From NCBI RefSeq assembly GCF_014805625.2, contig NW_023998423.1, positions 4,277,086 to 4,341,085 on the forward strand: 64,000 nucleotides of DNA, given 5' to 3'. The notes under the pieces were generated by a model. The model searched no databases. It saw only the letters and a list, made by a program, of their open reading frames with translations, and was not told where the DNA came from. Position numbers and translations under genes: made by a program. Below are positions 53,090 to 64,000 of this stretch, in pieces (positions within the stretch are counted from its first letter, which is position 1; each line of letters opens with the position of its first letter). The DNA is from Glossina fuscipes (taxonomy: Eukaryota; Arthropoda; Insecta; Diptera; Glossinidae).

Positions 53090-54000
53090 TTACACTAGTC
53101 GATAGGAGGAATAACATACATACTAAATGGCCTCCAAAACATTGCTGGCTTATAAGCGCCATTCTGTGACAATTTTGCCTAAATGCGAATATCGTTGATA
53201 CGGCGTTCAATTCTATCTTTTAAGACGTCTTCTACAAACGTTTCTATGGGCCGAAGAGAGACCAATGCGCAGGGTGGGCGAAGAATAGGTCCAGCGGCAT
53301 GTCCCCGATCGGCTAGTTTCGTCCATGTGGTATTCGATAAGGAACAAGTACGTGCAAGTTTTTTGGCGTATCCGTAAGCAAGTTATACAACCCCTCCCAC
53401 ATTTCACGAACTAGCTAGGCTCAGTACGTTTACCTCACAGGCCTCCATTCCTCTTCAAGTGGTATCTCAAAAAAAAAAAACTTCAAAAACAAAGTTCAAC
53501 TGTCTTAAATCGCATGACCATGGTGGCCAAACAGAAAATTGAGATCACCAAAACGACTAGAAAATAACTCGTGAATAATAGCTTTCCGAAAAGCTTCTCG
53601 GGTTGGTAAGGTCTTACTAAAGCGACACATAAACTGCTTCGAAGAGAAACGGCTCGACGATGCTTGCAGCAAAAATGCTTACTCAGCAGGGACACGTTGT
53701 GAACGTACTCAACGTTGCTCAACAATCGCCCGCGGATTTTCTGAAACCCAAATGTGATAAATTCGCCGACAAACGAAGTCATCGGGATGAAAGTACGCTT
53801 CAACGCTGAAGAAAACTTTGCTCGATCTTTTTTCGATTTGTAGCTATATTAGTGAGCAATGAAGAGGCTTCCATGTACCGTTCCAATTTTAATAACCTTG
53901 AATTGCCAGCTGCCACGCCATTTTTGTTGTTGGCGGCACTTTACCGCATAAACGACGCATTACTTGCGTTTTAGAACGCATTGCACATTTGCTTAATATA
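53090..54000 (-). pseudogene. Tc1/mariner-type transposase remnant
   Basis: On the minus strand, pieces of a DDE transposase follow in order: FSDEAYFHPDDFVCRRIYHI with WVSENPRAI (first catalytic Asp region), then FRKAIIHELFSSRFGD, a degraded CDL..L.F version of the WPPRSCDLTPLDFFLWG block, KDRIERRINDI and SQQCFGGHLV near the C-terminus. Many frameshifts and stops and an A run at about 53468 mark it as dead. The subfamily is one common in insects with the DLTPLDFFLWG ending. It differs from the mariner at 60.9 kb. Confidence 0.65.
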
Positions 54001-56427
54001 TATCGAAATCTGTCACCGTAAGAGTGCATCAAGTCGATGGATACACAAAATGGCAGAGACATACATGGATATGAATAAATCGAATTAGAAAATTATTTTG
54101 AATTGTTCGGTATAATAAAACACGGGCCTATCCTATCCGTAAGGCATTCTTAACTGATTTTAAGTATAAAACTAAATAAAAGGCATGAAAAGATAAAATG
54201 TGCATGTCACACACACATATATATTATATATATATATATAAATGCATTACTTTCTTTGATTTATGAAAACTCATATGTTTGCTTACACTTAACGTGCCCT
54301 TTGAAAGGTTAGATTCGAAAAGCAGACAGATTGGCAAGTCTTCATAGGTTAATTAATTCAAAATTATGTGATGACTCAAATTGCATACACGTAAGACTAC
54401 TTACTACTCACTCAAACTATTCCGAATTATTTAAGGCTAAGATAGAAAAGCAACAACAAGGTCATAAGAAAAAAAAAAAAAAAAAGGAAAGAAAAGCTAA
54501 CAACTAACAAACACAAGGATAATTATACACACAACCTAGAGACATTTCTCACGTATAGAAGGTGATATACTAAACCGTTAAAAGGCAATATTCTGACACT
54601 AACAAAAATTATTTACAAAAAAAAAATTGTGAAACGAATTATAATATTTATTATTTTACGGCGTTTATATCAATATTTGAAAAAAAAAATAATGAAAATG
54701 TGAACACCACACAAGAAGAGGACTATAATAAATATATCTATGTTTCACAGCTAAGGAATTTAATGACGAGACGAATTTTATATACCCACCATGCGGCGAA
54801 AAACGTATATCTTATCAAAAAAGTACCGGGAATTTTAAAAATAAACCATTAAACTTACATTTAATTATTAGTCGTTGTTTGTATTATGATCTCTTTTAAA
54901 ATATGACTTGAAAAGGGTTTCGTTAACTCTCAAAAACAGAAAATTCCATCGATTGCAAAAATTTTGATCAGCGACTTCTACAGGGAAAAATGATAAATAT
55001 ATGGTAAATAGCAGGGAATATAACGCTTAAATTCGATGGTTGTCCAGTTGTCCGTCCTCTATCTAAAAATAACAGTTTTTCCATTTAACATAATTGATTT
55101 ATTCAGCATACGCCGACACTAAATATGGTCTGCTCAAAATTCTTCTTCTTTCAAATTCATTACTTTTGTTGTTTAATTGAATAAATTTGTCGCCGAATCC
55201 CACCAAACAACACATTCAGAAGCTGATGGTGGTGATGCTACTCTACCAAGTCCCAAGTGTCGGTTTAATAGTGCCGGCACGAATTGAAAGAAAATACCTT
55301 GTTTTGGCTACTTGTTGCAAGCGTTTTCCACGACACACTATTGCAGATCGAATAGGAAGCTTTGCTATAGTCAACGAATCCGGCAGATATGGCGCCTTTT
55401 GATTGCCACTTGTTCAGATCAGTGCAGCCTAGCTTGACAGACACGCAGGTTCGCAAAGTTGAAGAAATGAGTGCGGGTGGGTGCGGTAACATATGGTAAT
55501 CGTGCCACAAAGTGGTTAACTAAGTTTTAGCCAAAGAAAACGTTCAGCAAACCAGCGAACCTTGAATGCTGCAAAGTGCGAGATATCCTTTTAGCAGATG
55601 TCATAAGGGAGAGTAAGCAAATACTGTTTCACGGCTGAGACAATACCAACCCGAGATATGTTAAAATCTTGATCGACATCTTAAGGTCAAGGCGAAGTGT
55701 AGGTTTTCAAACACTTTGTGTTCCAGTTTTCGATGTTTTGTATTTAACATTTAAGCTTACGATGAGTGAAACAAGATGTCAATATGTGTTATGAATGATT
55801 ACGGAATTATCAAATCACTCCTAACATTGGAAACTGATTTGCATTAAAGAAGTTTTGATCAAGAAAATGAGAAACAGCTTCGCTTTGATTTTCGTATACA
55901 AAGTATTTGAAAATTTCTAGCGCTTTCTGCAAACAACGGCGTTAATAGGAAAATTAGAACGAGACCATTTTTCACTCTTTTTTCAGTGCTGCTTATATCT
56001 TCGGTAGAACATCTTCAACATAAGGTTTTTGCTTACACAGTCACCGAATTCGTTATTCCGTATGTTGACAGGGGACAGATATTTGAAAGGGAAGAACTCG
56101 CGAGTATTAAAGCAACTATTAAAAGGTATCTGTAGCTTTTACACGCTTAAAAACCATGATTACATGAAGTCGTTTCGCGAATAATTGATTTTTTAAGGCA
56201 TTCGGGATATTCGGAAAAGGAGATTGTTTTTAAAAGTTATAATGGGCGACTTGACTTATTATTACCATTCAAAAGATGACTTTTGTAATTGACATAAGAA
56301 TATGTTGACAAGTTTTAATTTTTTAACTGAATATTTACGGTTTTGAGAGTTCAGGCACGTAGAGAGGTAGGTAGTTTCCATCATGAACATGACTTTTCCG
56401 GCCTAATTCTTCATACGAGAAATATAA

Positions 56428-56830
56428 TATATATTTGTACCCTACACCGCTTGTCATACAGGCTACATTAACTTAATGCAGACATCCCGAAGGTCTTAAG
56501 AATAACTCACCTTTTATTATGCCGATCGATTCGGAATCATAATCTGAACTGATCTAAAACTGGCTGTAAATTTCTGTTCAAGCTACAATTTTTTGATATT
56601 TTGATGAAGAACGAACGTTATTGAAAATAGTTCGGATCGATCCATTCTTTCGGCCACTCCCCCCATATACTCTAAGCTACCTTGAAAAGTCAAAAAATTG
56701 CAATTTTTCAAAATTTCTCAGCAAAACGGGTTAAGTAGTAGTATTTCGCCAATCTAAATTGGTATGAAAACTTTGGCTTTGGTTGGGACAATTTTTCAAC
56801 CTCGTCCTCAAATAACGAAAACTAAAGTTT
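56428..56830. repeat. Interspersed repeat family A, copy 3
   Basis: Starts near GTACCCTACACCGCTTGTCA and follows the same order of blocks as the 47.5-kb copy: TTTTATTATGCCGATCGATT, TTGATATTTTGATGAA, TTTCTCAGCAAAACGGG and AAATTGGTATGAAAACTTTG. Diverged, no ORF. Confidence 0.65.
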
Positions 56831-58475
56831 TGAATACGATAAGAACGTATGCTTAATGAAGAAAATTAGATCACAATACTAAATTACCATAACAAAATGA
56901 ATTATACCAAATTTGAACCCTCTTGACCTACTTTTCGGATTCTGCCCTAATAAAGATTTCCCGACAATTGATTCTGAATAGGGAAGAAAAGTGATGACAA
57001 TTAACCCATCGTAGTAAGTTGACATAAGATTTAATTAATCTCTTGGACACAACCATTCTCACGGAACCACAAGAGGCTTCATGTGCAAAGAGGGCTAATT
57101 TTTATTATACAGTCCTACGGTAATATGTTCCCATAAAAACACGGTGCAATTTTTGTTTTCTTTAAGAAATGTGTTGAACAATGTGATGTAGAGTATTTAA
57201 TAGTCGCCCTAGCCTGACTATAACGTTTTCCACTTGTTTTTCAAATTGTATTTTTATAATAGTTACAAACGGAAAACAAAAACAACAATGATCGTCTTCC
57301 TCTTCTCTCTCCTCCTTAAAGCGCACCATTGGTATGTATAAAAATACAATCCTTGGGTATATTTTTAAAATGATATCCTTGTGATTGTTCTATATATCGC
57401 TATTCTTTGCGCATTTGCAATTACATAGTAAAAGATTTTGTTTTTCTTTTTTTTTTTTTTTTTGTTACAAATTTGCATAAATGTTCATGCAACAATGCCG
57501 ACAATAAGCGGCTAATGTATTTACAAACAAGTGACGCGACTGTTTTTGTTTCGATATTAAATATGCAAACTACGTGCATTTATACGCCAAGGCAATGTCC
57601 TTTTCGCTACAATTGTGGCCAATGTAAAAAATTTCTTCTTCTGTGATTTGATAATATGCACACACATATGCGCATACATGTGCATGCACAATCGAATATA
57701 CATATATGATTCCAACCATTCATCCTTTACAACATTTGATTTAGTGTTGTGAACATTTTAAAGTTCAATTAAATGAATATTTTTTTATTTTTATTTTGCA
57801 CTCATCATAGACGTCATAGTCAAGAGTTTATGTTTTCATGCCCACTTTAAATAGTAGTCATTTGTTACGCATCGGAGACATGGAAAGCTATATATACATA
57901 CAGCTATATATGACGCATACAACCATAAAATAATAGAAAAATATTCTTTGAAGAAATTTGAAAATTTTTGTCCGCTGGAGTAGGTTACAATATTATTATA
58001 AGAACGAACAAGTCTTAAATTGTTGTGTCTTTTCAATTCAGTTAAAAACTGACTGAGATTTATTGAATCGATTCTTGTTAATAGTTCGTTAATCAAAAAG
58101 AGGGAAAAATCTTCCCGCAGTCCCTTTATTACGTACGTGCGATCATACCGTTTAAGATGTATTATCTTTAACCAAAAAAGTATCGGGAAAAGTATGCAAA
58201 AATTCTTTGAAGAAGAAAAAAGCTTTGTCAAAACAATAAGTTTGCGCCAAAAACGTATCGGCGAAAAGAACTGAAGTTCTGGTTACCACGAAGGTTTCCA
58301 ACAAATATTCAAAAATGTTGTTTGTTTTTTATACTTGTTTGCGAAAATGTAATATTCTTGTCATAAAAATATCGGGAAGTGGTATTCAAAAATTTCCCTA
58401 CGTTAGTTTCTCGAAAGAGAGAGTGTATGACTTTACTTTCTTAGCTGAAGAGACTTAACCAGGTAAGAAAAAGTA

Positions 58476-58975
58476 AAGCAATTTTTTCGATTAAATATTC
58501 ACTTGACTTCTTATCCCAATTTTAAAGTTCCGATGAAAATCAAAGCAATTTTTCCAAGAAAATATGATCGCGCTTCTCTTTCACATTTCACTTGACTCAA
58601 AACCAATATGGTCACGGTTCTCTTTCACATTTTACTTGATTTCTTATTCGAATTTTTACATTAAAAAGCAAAGCAATCTTTGCGCGCTTCTTCTTCACAC
58701 TCCACTTGACCTCTTATTACTCGTGTTTTACGGTTCAGATAAATAGCAAAGCAATTTTTTCAAGCAAATATGGTCCCGCTTCTATTTCACATTTGACGTG
58801 ATTTCAAAGCAAATTTTTTCCAAGCGAATATGGTCCCTCCTGTCCTTCCTATTCTCATTCGAATATTACGGTACAAAAAGTGAACCAATTTTTCCCAGCA
58901 AATGTGGTCGCGCTTCTCTTTACACTCCGCTTGACTTCTAATTCCAATTTTACGGTTGAGATATTAGACCCAATT
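58476..58975. repeat. Degenerate minisatellite, units about 60-90 bp
   Basis: About six to seven imperfect units built from AAAGCAATTTTTTCAAGCAA, ATATGGTCGCGCTTCTCTTT, CACATTTCACTTGACTTCTT and ATTCCAATTTTACGGTT, some shortened. No coding potential was recognised. It is in the presumed Sik3 intron. Confidence 0.75.
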
Positions 58976-60339
58976 GGCAATCGCTTTATATTTATAAAAT
59001 TTTTCGAAATCATTGTTTTAAGCAAAAATTGACTTCTCTAAAGCCATCGTATACTTTGCGGTTCAGTTACTTACAATGCACGTTTGCGCATACGCGCTTT
59101 GTTACGTTCCCAATGCTGCTGTGCAATGCTTGCAATACTTGCACAGCAAGTCATTTAATTTGTAATTTGTTTATTTGTATTTATAGACAAGATAGACCCA
59201 AAAAACCTATTGGTTCGGCATAAAATCTTACTACATATTTTTAACCGAAACATTTCCATAACTAAGTACGAAGCAAATTTTACTTTATCTCTCTAGCTCA
59301 AGGTATCTGTAATATTTCGATACCCTCTTTATGGAGCGATTTGTTAAGACACTCCATATCCTATTGGCCTTTTCCCAACCAATGACATTCCTTCGCCAAG
59401 TTTCGAAAATTCAATTCACGCAGTTTTACCATTGTAACTATCATGTTGTACCACTGCGCGGTACTTATGCGGATGAAATTTTTTTCCTGCCAGGATAATA
59501 AATGCACTTTATTTTAACGGTAAAAATTTCTCGGATCTCTTTAATGTGATCCTGGTGTATACGGGCTGCGTTCAGCATTATCGGTGACAGTACTAGCTCG
59601 CTAATCGTTTCAAATCAGTTGAAGTACTCTTGACAGAATTGGCCCTTTGAACGGATAAGGCTTTTCATAACATTCCAAGTTGACGCTGAGTTTGAAAGAG
59701 ATTTGTTCCCATCAAAAAGCAACACATGAAACTTGGATCTTAGAATGCGTTGGCAATAACGTAACCCAGCCGCACTACAACTACACATTGGTACTTTCTA
59801 AAAAGAATAGAGATTCTTATTAGAAGGAGATTTTTATGAATTAGTTCCGGGAATTATTGATCGACGCTTGCATAGGAAACGGTAAAGGAAAGATCCATTC
59901 ACTCATTCATTGGGCAGTGCTTCATTACTCAATGGACAAATCAAAGTCATCAGATTTACTTATTCTCTTTCTAGTTATAGCATCCGGGTGCGACCCTGGA
60001 TTCGATAACATTTTTACAATTTCACTTTTGGAAAAAGTTCACCTTGATTCACCTTGGATACAATTTTAAGATCTTAATTTAGGAAAAGATAGAAAATTGA
60101 TAGTTTCCTCGAAGTTAAATTAATTCGAATTGTTGATCTTTTCTGGATCCAATTTTTTGTTAAGTTTCCTTTACTAATTGTCCAAAACATAATAATTGTC
60201 GCATTGCTTTATAGGCCAATGGTATTACTATTTACTAATTGCATAAACTTGGTTGTTAATACTACACAAGTTGTATAGTTGATCCCAACTGTCGTAAACA
60301 AATGGAAAATGAGTTAAAAGGCAAGAAACAAGGCGCGCC

Positions 60340-60600
60340 ATCTCTTTTAGTCGGAAACGAAACCATTGCTTTGCTCCTTCCTTTATCTGGTTTAACAATA
60401 CAAGGTCATGAAATTCCCTTTTTCCGATCCCGTTAAGTAGTTGGAAGTTTTACTGGATGAAAAGCTAATGTTTCACACGCACATTCTACACATATCAAAA
60501 ACACAAGGCACAACAATGCCATTAAAATTCTATATCCATTAATAAATAGAAATTCTATACTTGAGTACCGTATTATTTACAAAAGAAAAAAAAATAAAAA
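60340..60600 (+). mobile_element. LINE reverse-transcriptase fragment
   Basis: The plus strand reads IQGHEIPF, then in the next frame DPVKYLEVLLDEKLMFHTHI and LHISKTQG, equivalent to the region just after the reverse-transcriptase palm in jockey-like LINEs (usual form KYLGV.LD.KL.F..HI). A one-base frame change occurs between the two. A short orphan fragment. Confidence 0.65.
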
Positions 60601-60876
60601 ATTCATATTTAATTGTCGCTGAATATATCCGACAACATTCTTATAAATCAACGTTACAACCTATTTTAGGAGCCATTGCAAGGCTTTTATTTGCAGATTT
60701 CCATTCCTTACGTACATTGCATGAATTCCAATATTCGTTTATTTGTTTGTGTTTCTAACGATATAGAATGGAGCGAATATGTAATGTAAGACTCTTTAAT
60801 AATTAATTTACACTTTCTGCAATAAAACTAAAATAGTAAAAAGCTCGATGGTTAAAAGAGCGTCGTGTTTTTTTTA

Positions 60877-61852
60877 GTTTGGGGAAAAAGAAATCCATTA
60901 TTTTTTCGGTAGATGGCTGCACTGGTAGATTTCTCGTAAAGTATCGATCAAACAATTTCAGATTTATGCTCGCTGGAAAGGTGACATTTCGCAGTAAAAA
61001 AAATTCTTTTGCTGTTTTTTGTTTGGTGCATTCAGTTGTAAGTTACAGCGTGTTAAAAATGGAAATGAGCAAAGAGAAAATTCGGTACATTTTACAGTTT
61101 TTCTTTGACAAAGGCGAAAATGCAAGCCAGGCGGCTAAAATTGTGAATGGTGTTTATGGTTCCGATACTGTAACAGCCAATTATGTGCAGTTTTGGTTTC
61201 GTAGATTCCGTTCAGGAATTTTTGATGTTAAAGATGCACCTCGCAAAGGTAGGCCGGTCGTCGAAAATGTCGATAAAATCGAAGAATTGATCGAAGTTGA
61301 CCGGCATGTTAGCAGCCGTAACATCGCCCAGGAGCTAAAAATCGACCATAAAACAGTTTTAAACCATTTACACAAAGCTGAATTCAAAAAGAAGCTCGAC
61401 TGTCAACAACTGGACCGTTTGAAGATAGCGATTGACCAGAAAGGGCCAGAATTGGCCAACAGGAGAGGTGTCGTGTTCCACCAGGACAACGCTAGGCCAC
61501 ACACATCTGCAGTGACTCGTCAGAAACTTCGGGAGCTTGGTTGGGAAATTTTAATGCATCCGCCATACAGTCCGGACTTGGCACCAAGCGATTATCATCT
61601 TTTTCTTGCATTGCAAAATTTCTTTAATGATAAAAAATTGGAATCTAGGGAGGATTGTGAAAATCGACTACTAGAGTTTTTTGCAAATAGAGACCAGGAC
61701 TTCTATGAGAGAGGCATTTTGAAGTTACCTTTAAAATGGCAACAAATCATACAACAAAACGGTGCATATTTGACCCAAATCGGACAATCCGAAGCATGTT
61801 AAATAAAGTCCTAAAGTTCATATAAAAATAATGGATTTCTTTTTACCCATAC
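60877..61852 (+). mobile_element. mariner element, internally deleted
   Basis: 976 bp flanked by TA on both sides (60875-60876 and 61853-61854). The inverted ends match over about 28-30 bp: GTTTGGGGAAAAAGAAATCC at the left and, in reverse complement, GTATGGGTAAAAAGAAATCC at the right. Full mariners are about 1.3 kb, so roughly 300 bp are missing from the transposase gene. The ends are intact enough to be mobilised in trans by a related transposase. Confidence 0.92.
61059..61802 (+). CDS. Internally deleted mariner transposase, open frame
   Basis: A frame of 247 codons from MEMSKEKIRYILQFFFDKGE, against about 345 in the family. The N-terminal helix-turn-helix region (NYVQFWFRRFRSG, then KIDHKTVLNHLHK) and the C-terminal half are present. 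The text jumps from KKKLD to CQQLDRLK, so the segment with the first catalytic Asp (the GDEKW region) is deleted without breaking the frame. The other two Asp of the DD34D triad remain, in FHQDNARPHTS and APSDYHLF. It cannot cut DNA but could still bind ends. The upstream open frame from 60879 is the element's 5' end, not coding. Confidence 0.92.
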   Translation: MEMSKEKIRYILQFFFDKGENASQAAKIVNGVYGSDTVTANYVQFWFRRFRSGIFDVKDAPRKGRPVVENVDKIEELIEVDRHVSSRNIAQELKIDHKTVLNHLHKAEFKKKLDCQQLDRLKIAIDQKGPELANRRGVVFHQDNARPHTSAVTRQKLRELGWEILMHPPYSPDLAPSDYHLFLALQNFFNDKKLESREDCENRLLEFFANRDQDFYERGILKLPLKWQQIIQQNGAYLTQIGQSEAC

Positions 61853-61884
61853 TAATATTAACTTATACCGAATACTTAGCATAA

Positions 61885-62325
61885 AGTTACTTTGGGTCTA
61901 ATAACTAATCCCAATTGTAACTTAGCCAATATAATCCCTATTGGAGTCTAACGGAAAGTTTCCTTGGCCCTAACGCTAATCTCAATGGTAACTTGGCAAA
62001 AAGTTTGCTTGAGCCCAATACAAACCCAATTGGAGCCTAGCAAAAAGTTTATTTGGACCCAATATAATCCCTATTCGAACCTAACAGAAAGATTTCCTTG
62101 GGCCTAACGCTAATCTCAATGGTAACTTGGCAAAAAGTTCCCTTGATCCCAATATAATCTAATTAGACCCAATATAATCGCAATTGGCGCGTAATGATAA
62201 ATTTACTTTGGCCTAATGCAAATCGCAATTGGAGCCTAGCAAGAAGTTTGCTTGGGCCCAATATAATCCCAACTGGAGCCTAGCAAAAAATTTCCTTCGG
62301 CCTAATACTAATCGCAATTACGTGG
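61885..62325. repeat. 44-45-bp minisatellite beside the mariner
   Basis: About ten units of the form AAAAAGTTTCCTTGGGCC, AATATAATCCCAATTGGAGC, CTAGC. Two unit types alternate in places (one with CTAACGCTAATCTCAATGGT), hinting at higher-order repetition. It starts within about 35 bp of the mariner's right end. Noncoding. Confidence 0.85.
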
Positions 62326-62987
62326 TTATGCTCATTGTTAATAAAGAATGAAATTAAATTTTTCGTATATTTTCGTTAAGCAGTGACTTCTTATTAAAAT
62401 TCCTTCTTAATGCTGCAGAATTTTTTAAAAAAACAAACCCTGGGTAAGTTTAGATGAAATAATTTTTGGGAAATTTTCAAATATGCATTTATCTATTATA
62501 TATATACCATACAAGTTGCTTTCATTTTTGACAGTAAACATTTGTTTTGGAAAAACTGTCCATAAATTATTTCAACATTGAGTAAGTAAATTATTGCAAA
62601 AACAATACAAAGCAAAAAAAAAAAAAAAATGTAATGAAATATAAACAAAAACGTTTATAAAATTTGCTCTGCGTATAGTTGCATATACAAGTCGTATGTA
62701 TATCTGATCGTAAGCTATAATATATGCATATAAATCCCTGACAGTTAATCAGTCTCTTTTTTTTTTTTGTGTTTTGTTTTTACTACCTATTGTTCTCTAT
62801 CTTCAGAGACTTCGATAATAGAATCAATTACAAAGTTGAATATCTTGGTAGTAATTATTGCTAAAGCGTCGTGTATCCAATAAGCATGAGAGAAATGAAG
62901 AAATGAAGATAACGAAGGCACGACGTTTTGCTTTCAATTAAATAAACTGTATATATGTATCTGTGCATACATATATCTATAGATATA

Positions 62988-63030
<43 letters not shown>

Positions 63031-63033
63031 GTT
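62988..63033. repeat. (TA)n microsatellite
   Basis: A TA run with a few TG interruptions, in AT-rich presumed intron DNA. Confidence 0.9.
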
Positions 63034-64000
63034 CGTGTAATTCGTATAATTTGTGTTTATAGATGCAAAATAATTTTAATATAAATTAAATAAAATATTC
63101 AAAGCATATGAAAAGAATTTATCATCAAAATAATAATAACATAATTAACTTTCTTTCCCTTCATCGTTTAAATTTCTCCAATTATTTCGTTATCTCATTT
63201 TCATGAAGAATTTATTAGAAAAATATTTAAACGCATATGTATAGGCATTTGTTTAACGATATTGTTATTAACTGGTGGGGAAGAGCGAGATTGAAATGAT
63301 ATAACTTCGCTCTCTATTGGAAAATTTTAAAAATAAACCCAATAAAAAAATTTATTGAAAATTTTAATGATTTTCAAAATTCAACTCAATTCATATCCTA
63401 TTTGAGTTACGAGAAAGCTTAGCTTGGTTTAAATCCGACTCTCTTGTTTGATAACAATAAATAGGGAGTTGCTTTTCACGGATGATCGTTCGACAATTTG
63501 ACTCTTGAGGAATACACTTTAAGAGGGAAAAATAGAAAAAACGCCAAAAACTCCTTACGTAAGAAATGCATTCCAATCTACGCTAAATCATCGTCGATTC
63601 TCAACTCTGCAACACTCCAACATACGTTGTACGCTAAGCTAATCGTCCTCTAACTTAAACGACAGCTTTCGAACACTCCCAACCCTACAAACATTCCAAG
63701 AAAGAGCAACAAAACTAACTTTATAGTCATGGACGTCCTCCTTTGCCCTACAGTACTATTATCGGGGAAGTTGTCTATGTATATAAAATTTGGTTAGAAT
63801 CCAAAAAAAAAATGCGCAAAAACGAATTCGAGCAGAGCATAAACTAAGAACTTTTCGCAAGTACTTCTCGAGATTGTTATCATCATCAGAGCTTACAATT
63901 TTGCCAACCCTTTGCCAATTTTCAAGTTAATTATAATTATTACCGATACTTTTTTGACTAAATGTTTTAAATATGCTTGCAAAACATTTGAATACAATTT

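Noticed and set aside
55260..55510. Minus-strand frame with FVDYSKASYSICNS, similar to a LINE palm motif
   Set aside because: Only one short motif resembles the reverse-transcriptase A block and the flanks do not extend it; too weak to annotate.
60879..61058. N-terminal extension of the mariner frame
   Set aside because: It translates the element's own inverted end and 5' untranslated part; the transposase family starts at the ATG at 61059.

Overview
The window is nuclear DNA of a higher fly (Diptera, Cyclorrhapha; a calyptrate such as a blow fly or house fly relative is likely, but species was not determined). Two host genes, both on the minus strand, encode proteins close to Drosophila orthologues and have short GT-AG introns, while the intergenic DNA is AT-rich and dominated by decayed transposable elements.

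Layout. 1-2812: Vps51, complete, five coding exons. 4894-5690: a dead M14 carboxypeptidase. About 9-34 kb: a nest of mobile DNA made of several LINE copies (an I/LOA-like family and a jockey-like family with a zinc-knuckle ORF1), a solo LTR with a clean target duplication, a gutted Ty3/gypsy element with two LTR copies, a small mitochondrial insertion, and three copies of a fragment resembling the nucleoprotein of an insect negative-strand RNA virus. Two of these viral copies lie in a nearly identical 1.4 kb duplicated block. 31.7-33.2 kb: a decayed, intron-bearing copy of Vps51, followed by a 5'-truncated LINE insertion with a 35-bp target-site duplication. 37.8-38.9 kb: an intron-bearing, frameshifted copy of Etf-QO. 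41-49.8 kb: ten coding exons of Sik3, from inside the kinase domain to the stop codon. The exon carrying the glycine-rich ATP loop was not found, so 49.8 kb to the window end is read as a Sik3 intron of at least 14 kb. It holds a (GA)n tract, a foldback element, transposase remains, two minisatellites and an internally deleted mariner.

How the parts relate. Vps51 (Golgi tethering by GARP/EARP) and Sik3 (LKB1-activated, PKA-inhibited kinase of energy metabolism) are unrelated in function and simply neighbours. All three dead host genes lie between them. For Vps51 and Etf-QO, retained introns show that the copying was at DNA level rather than through mRNA. The most unusual content is the virus-derived sequence: a 296-codon open frame (14982-15872), two shorter copies amplified inside a repeat, and a second short ORF repeated at 16.1 and 26.9 kb.
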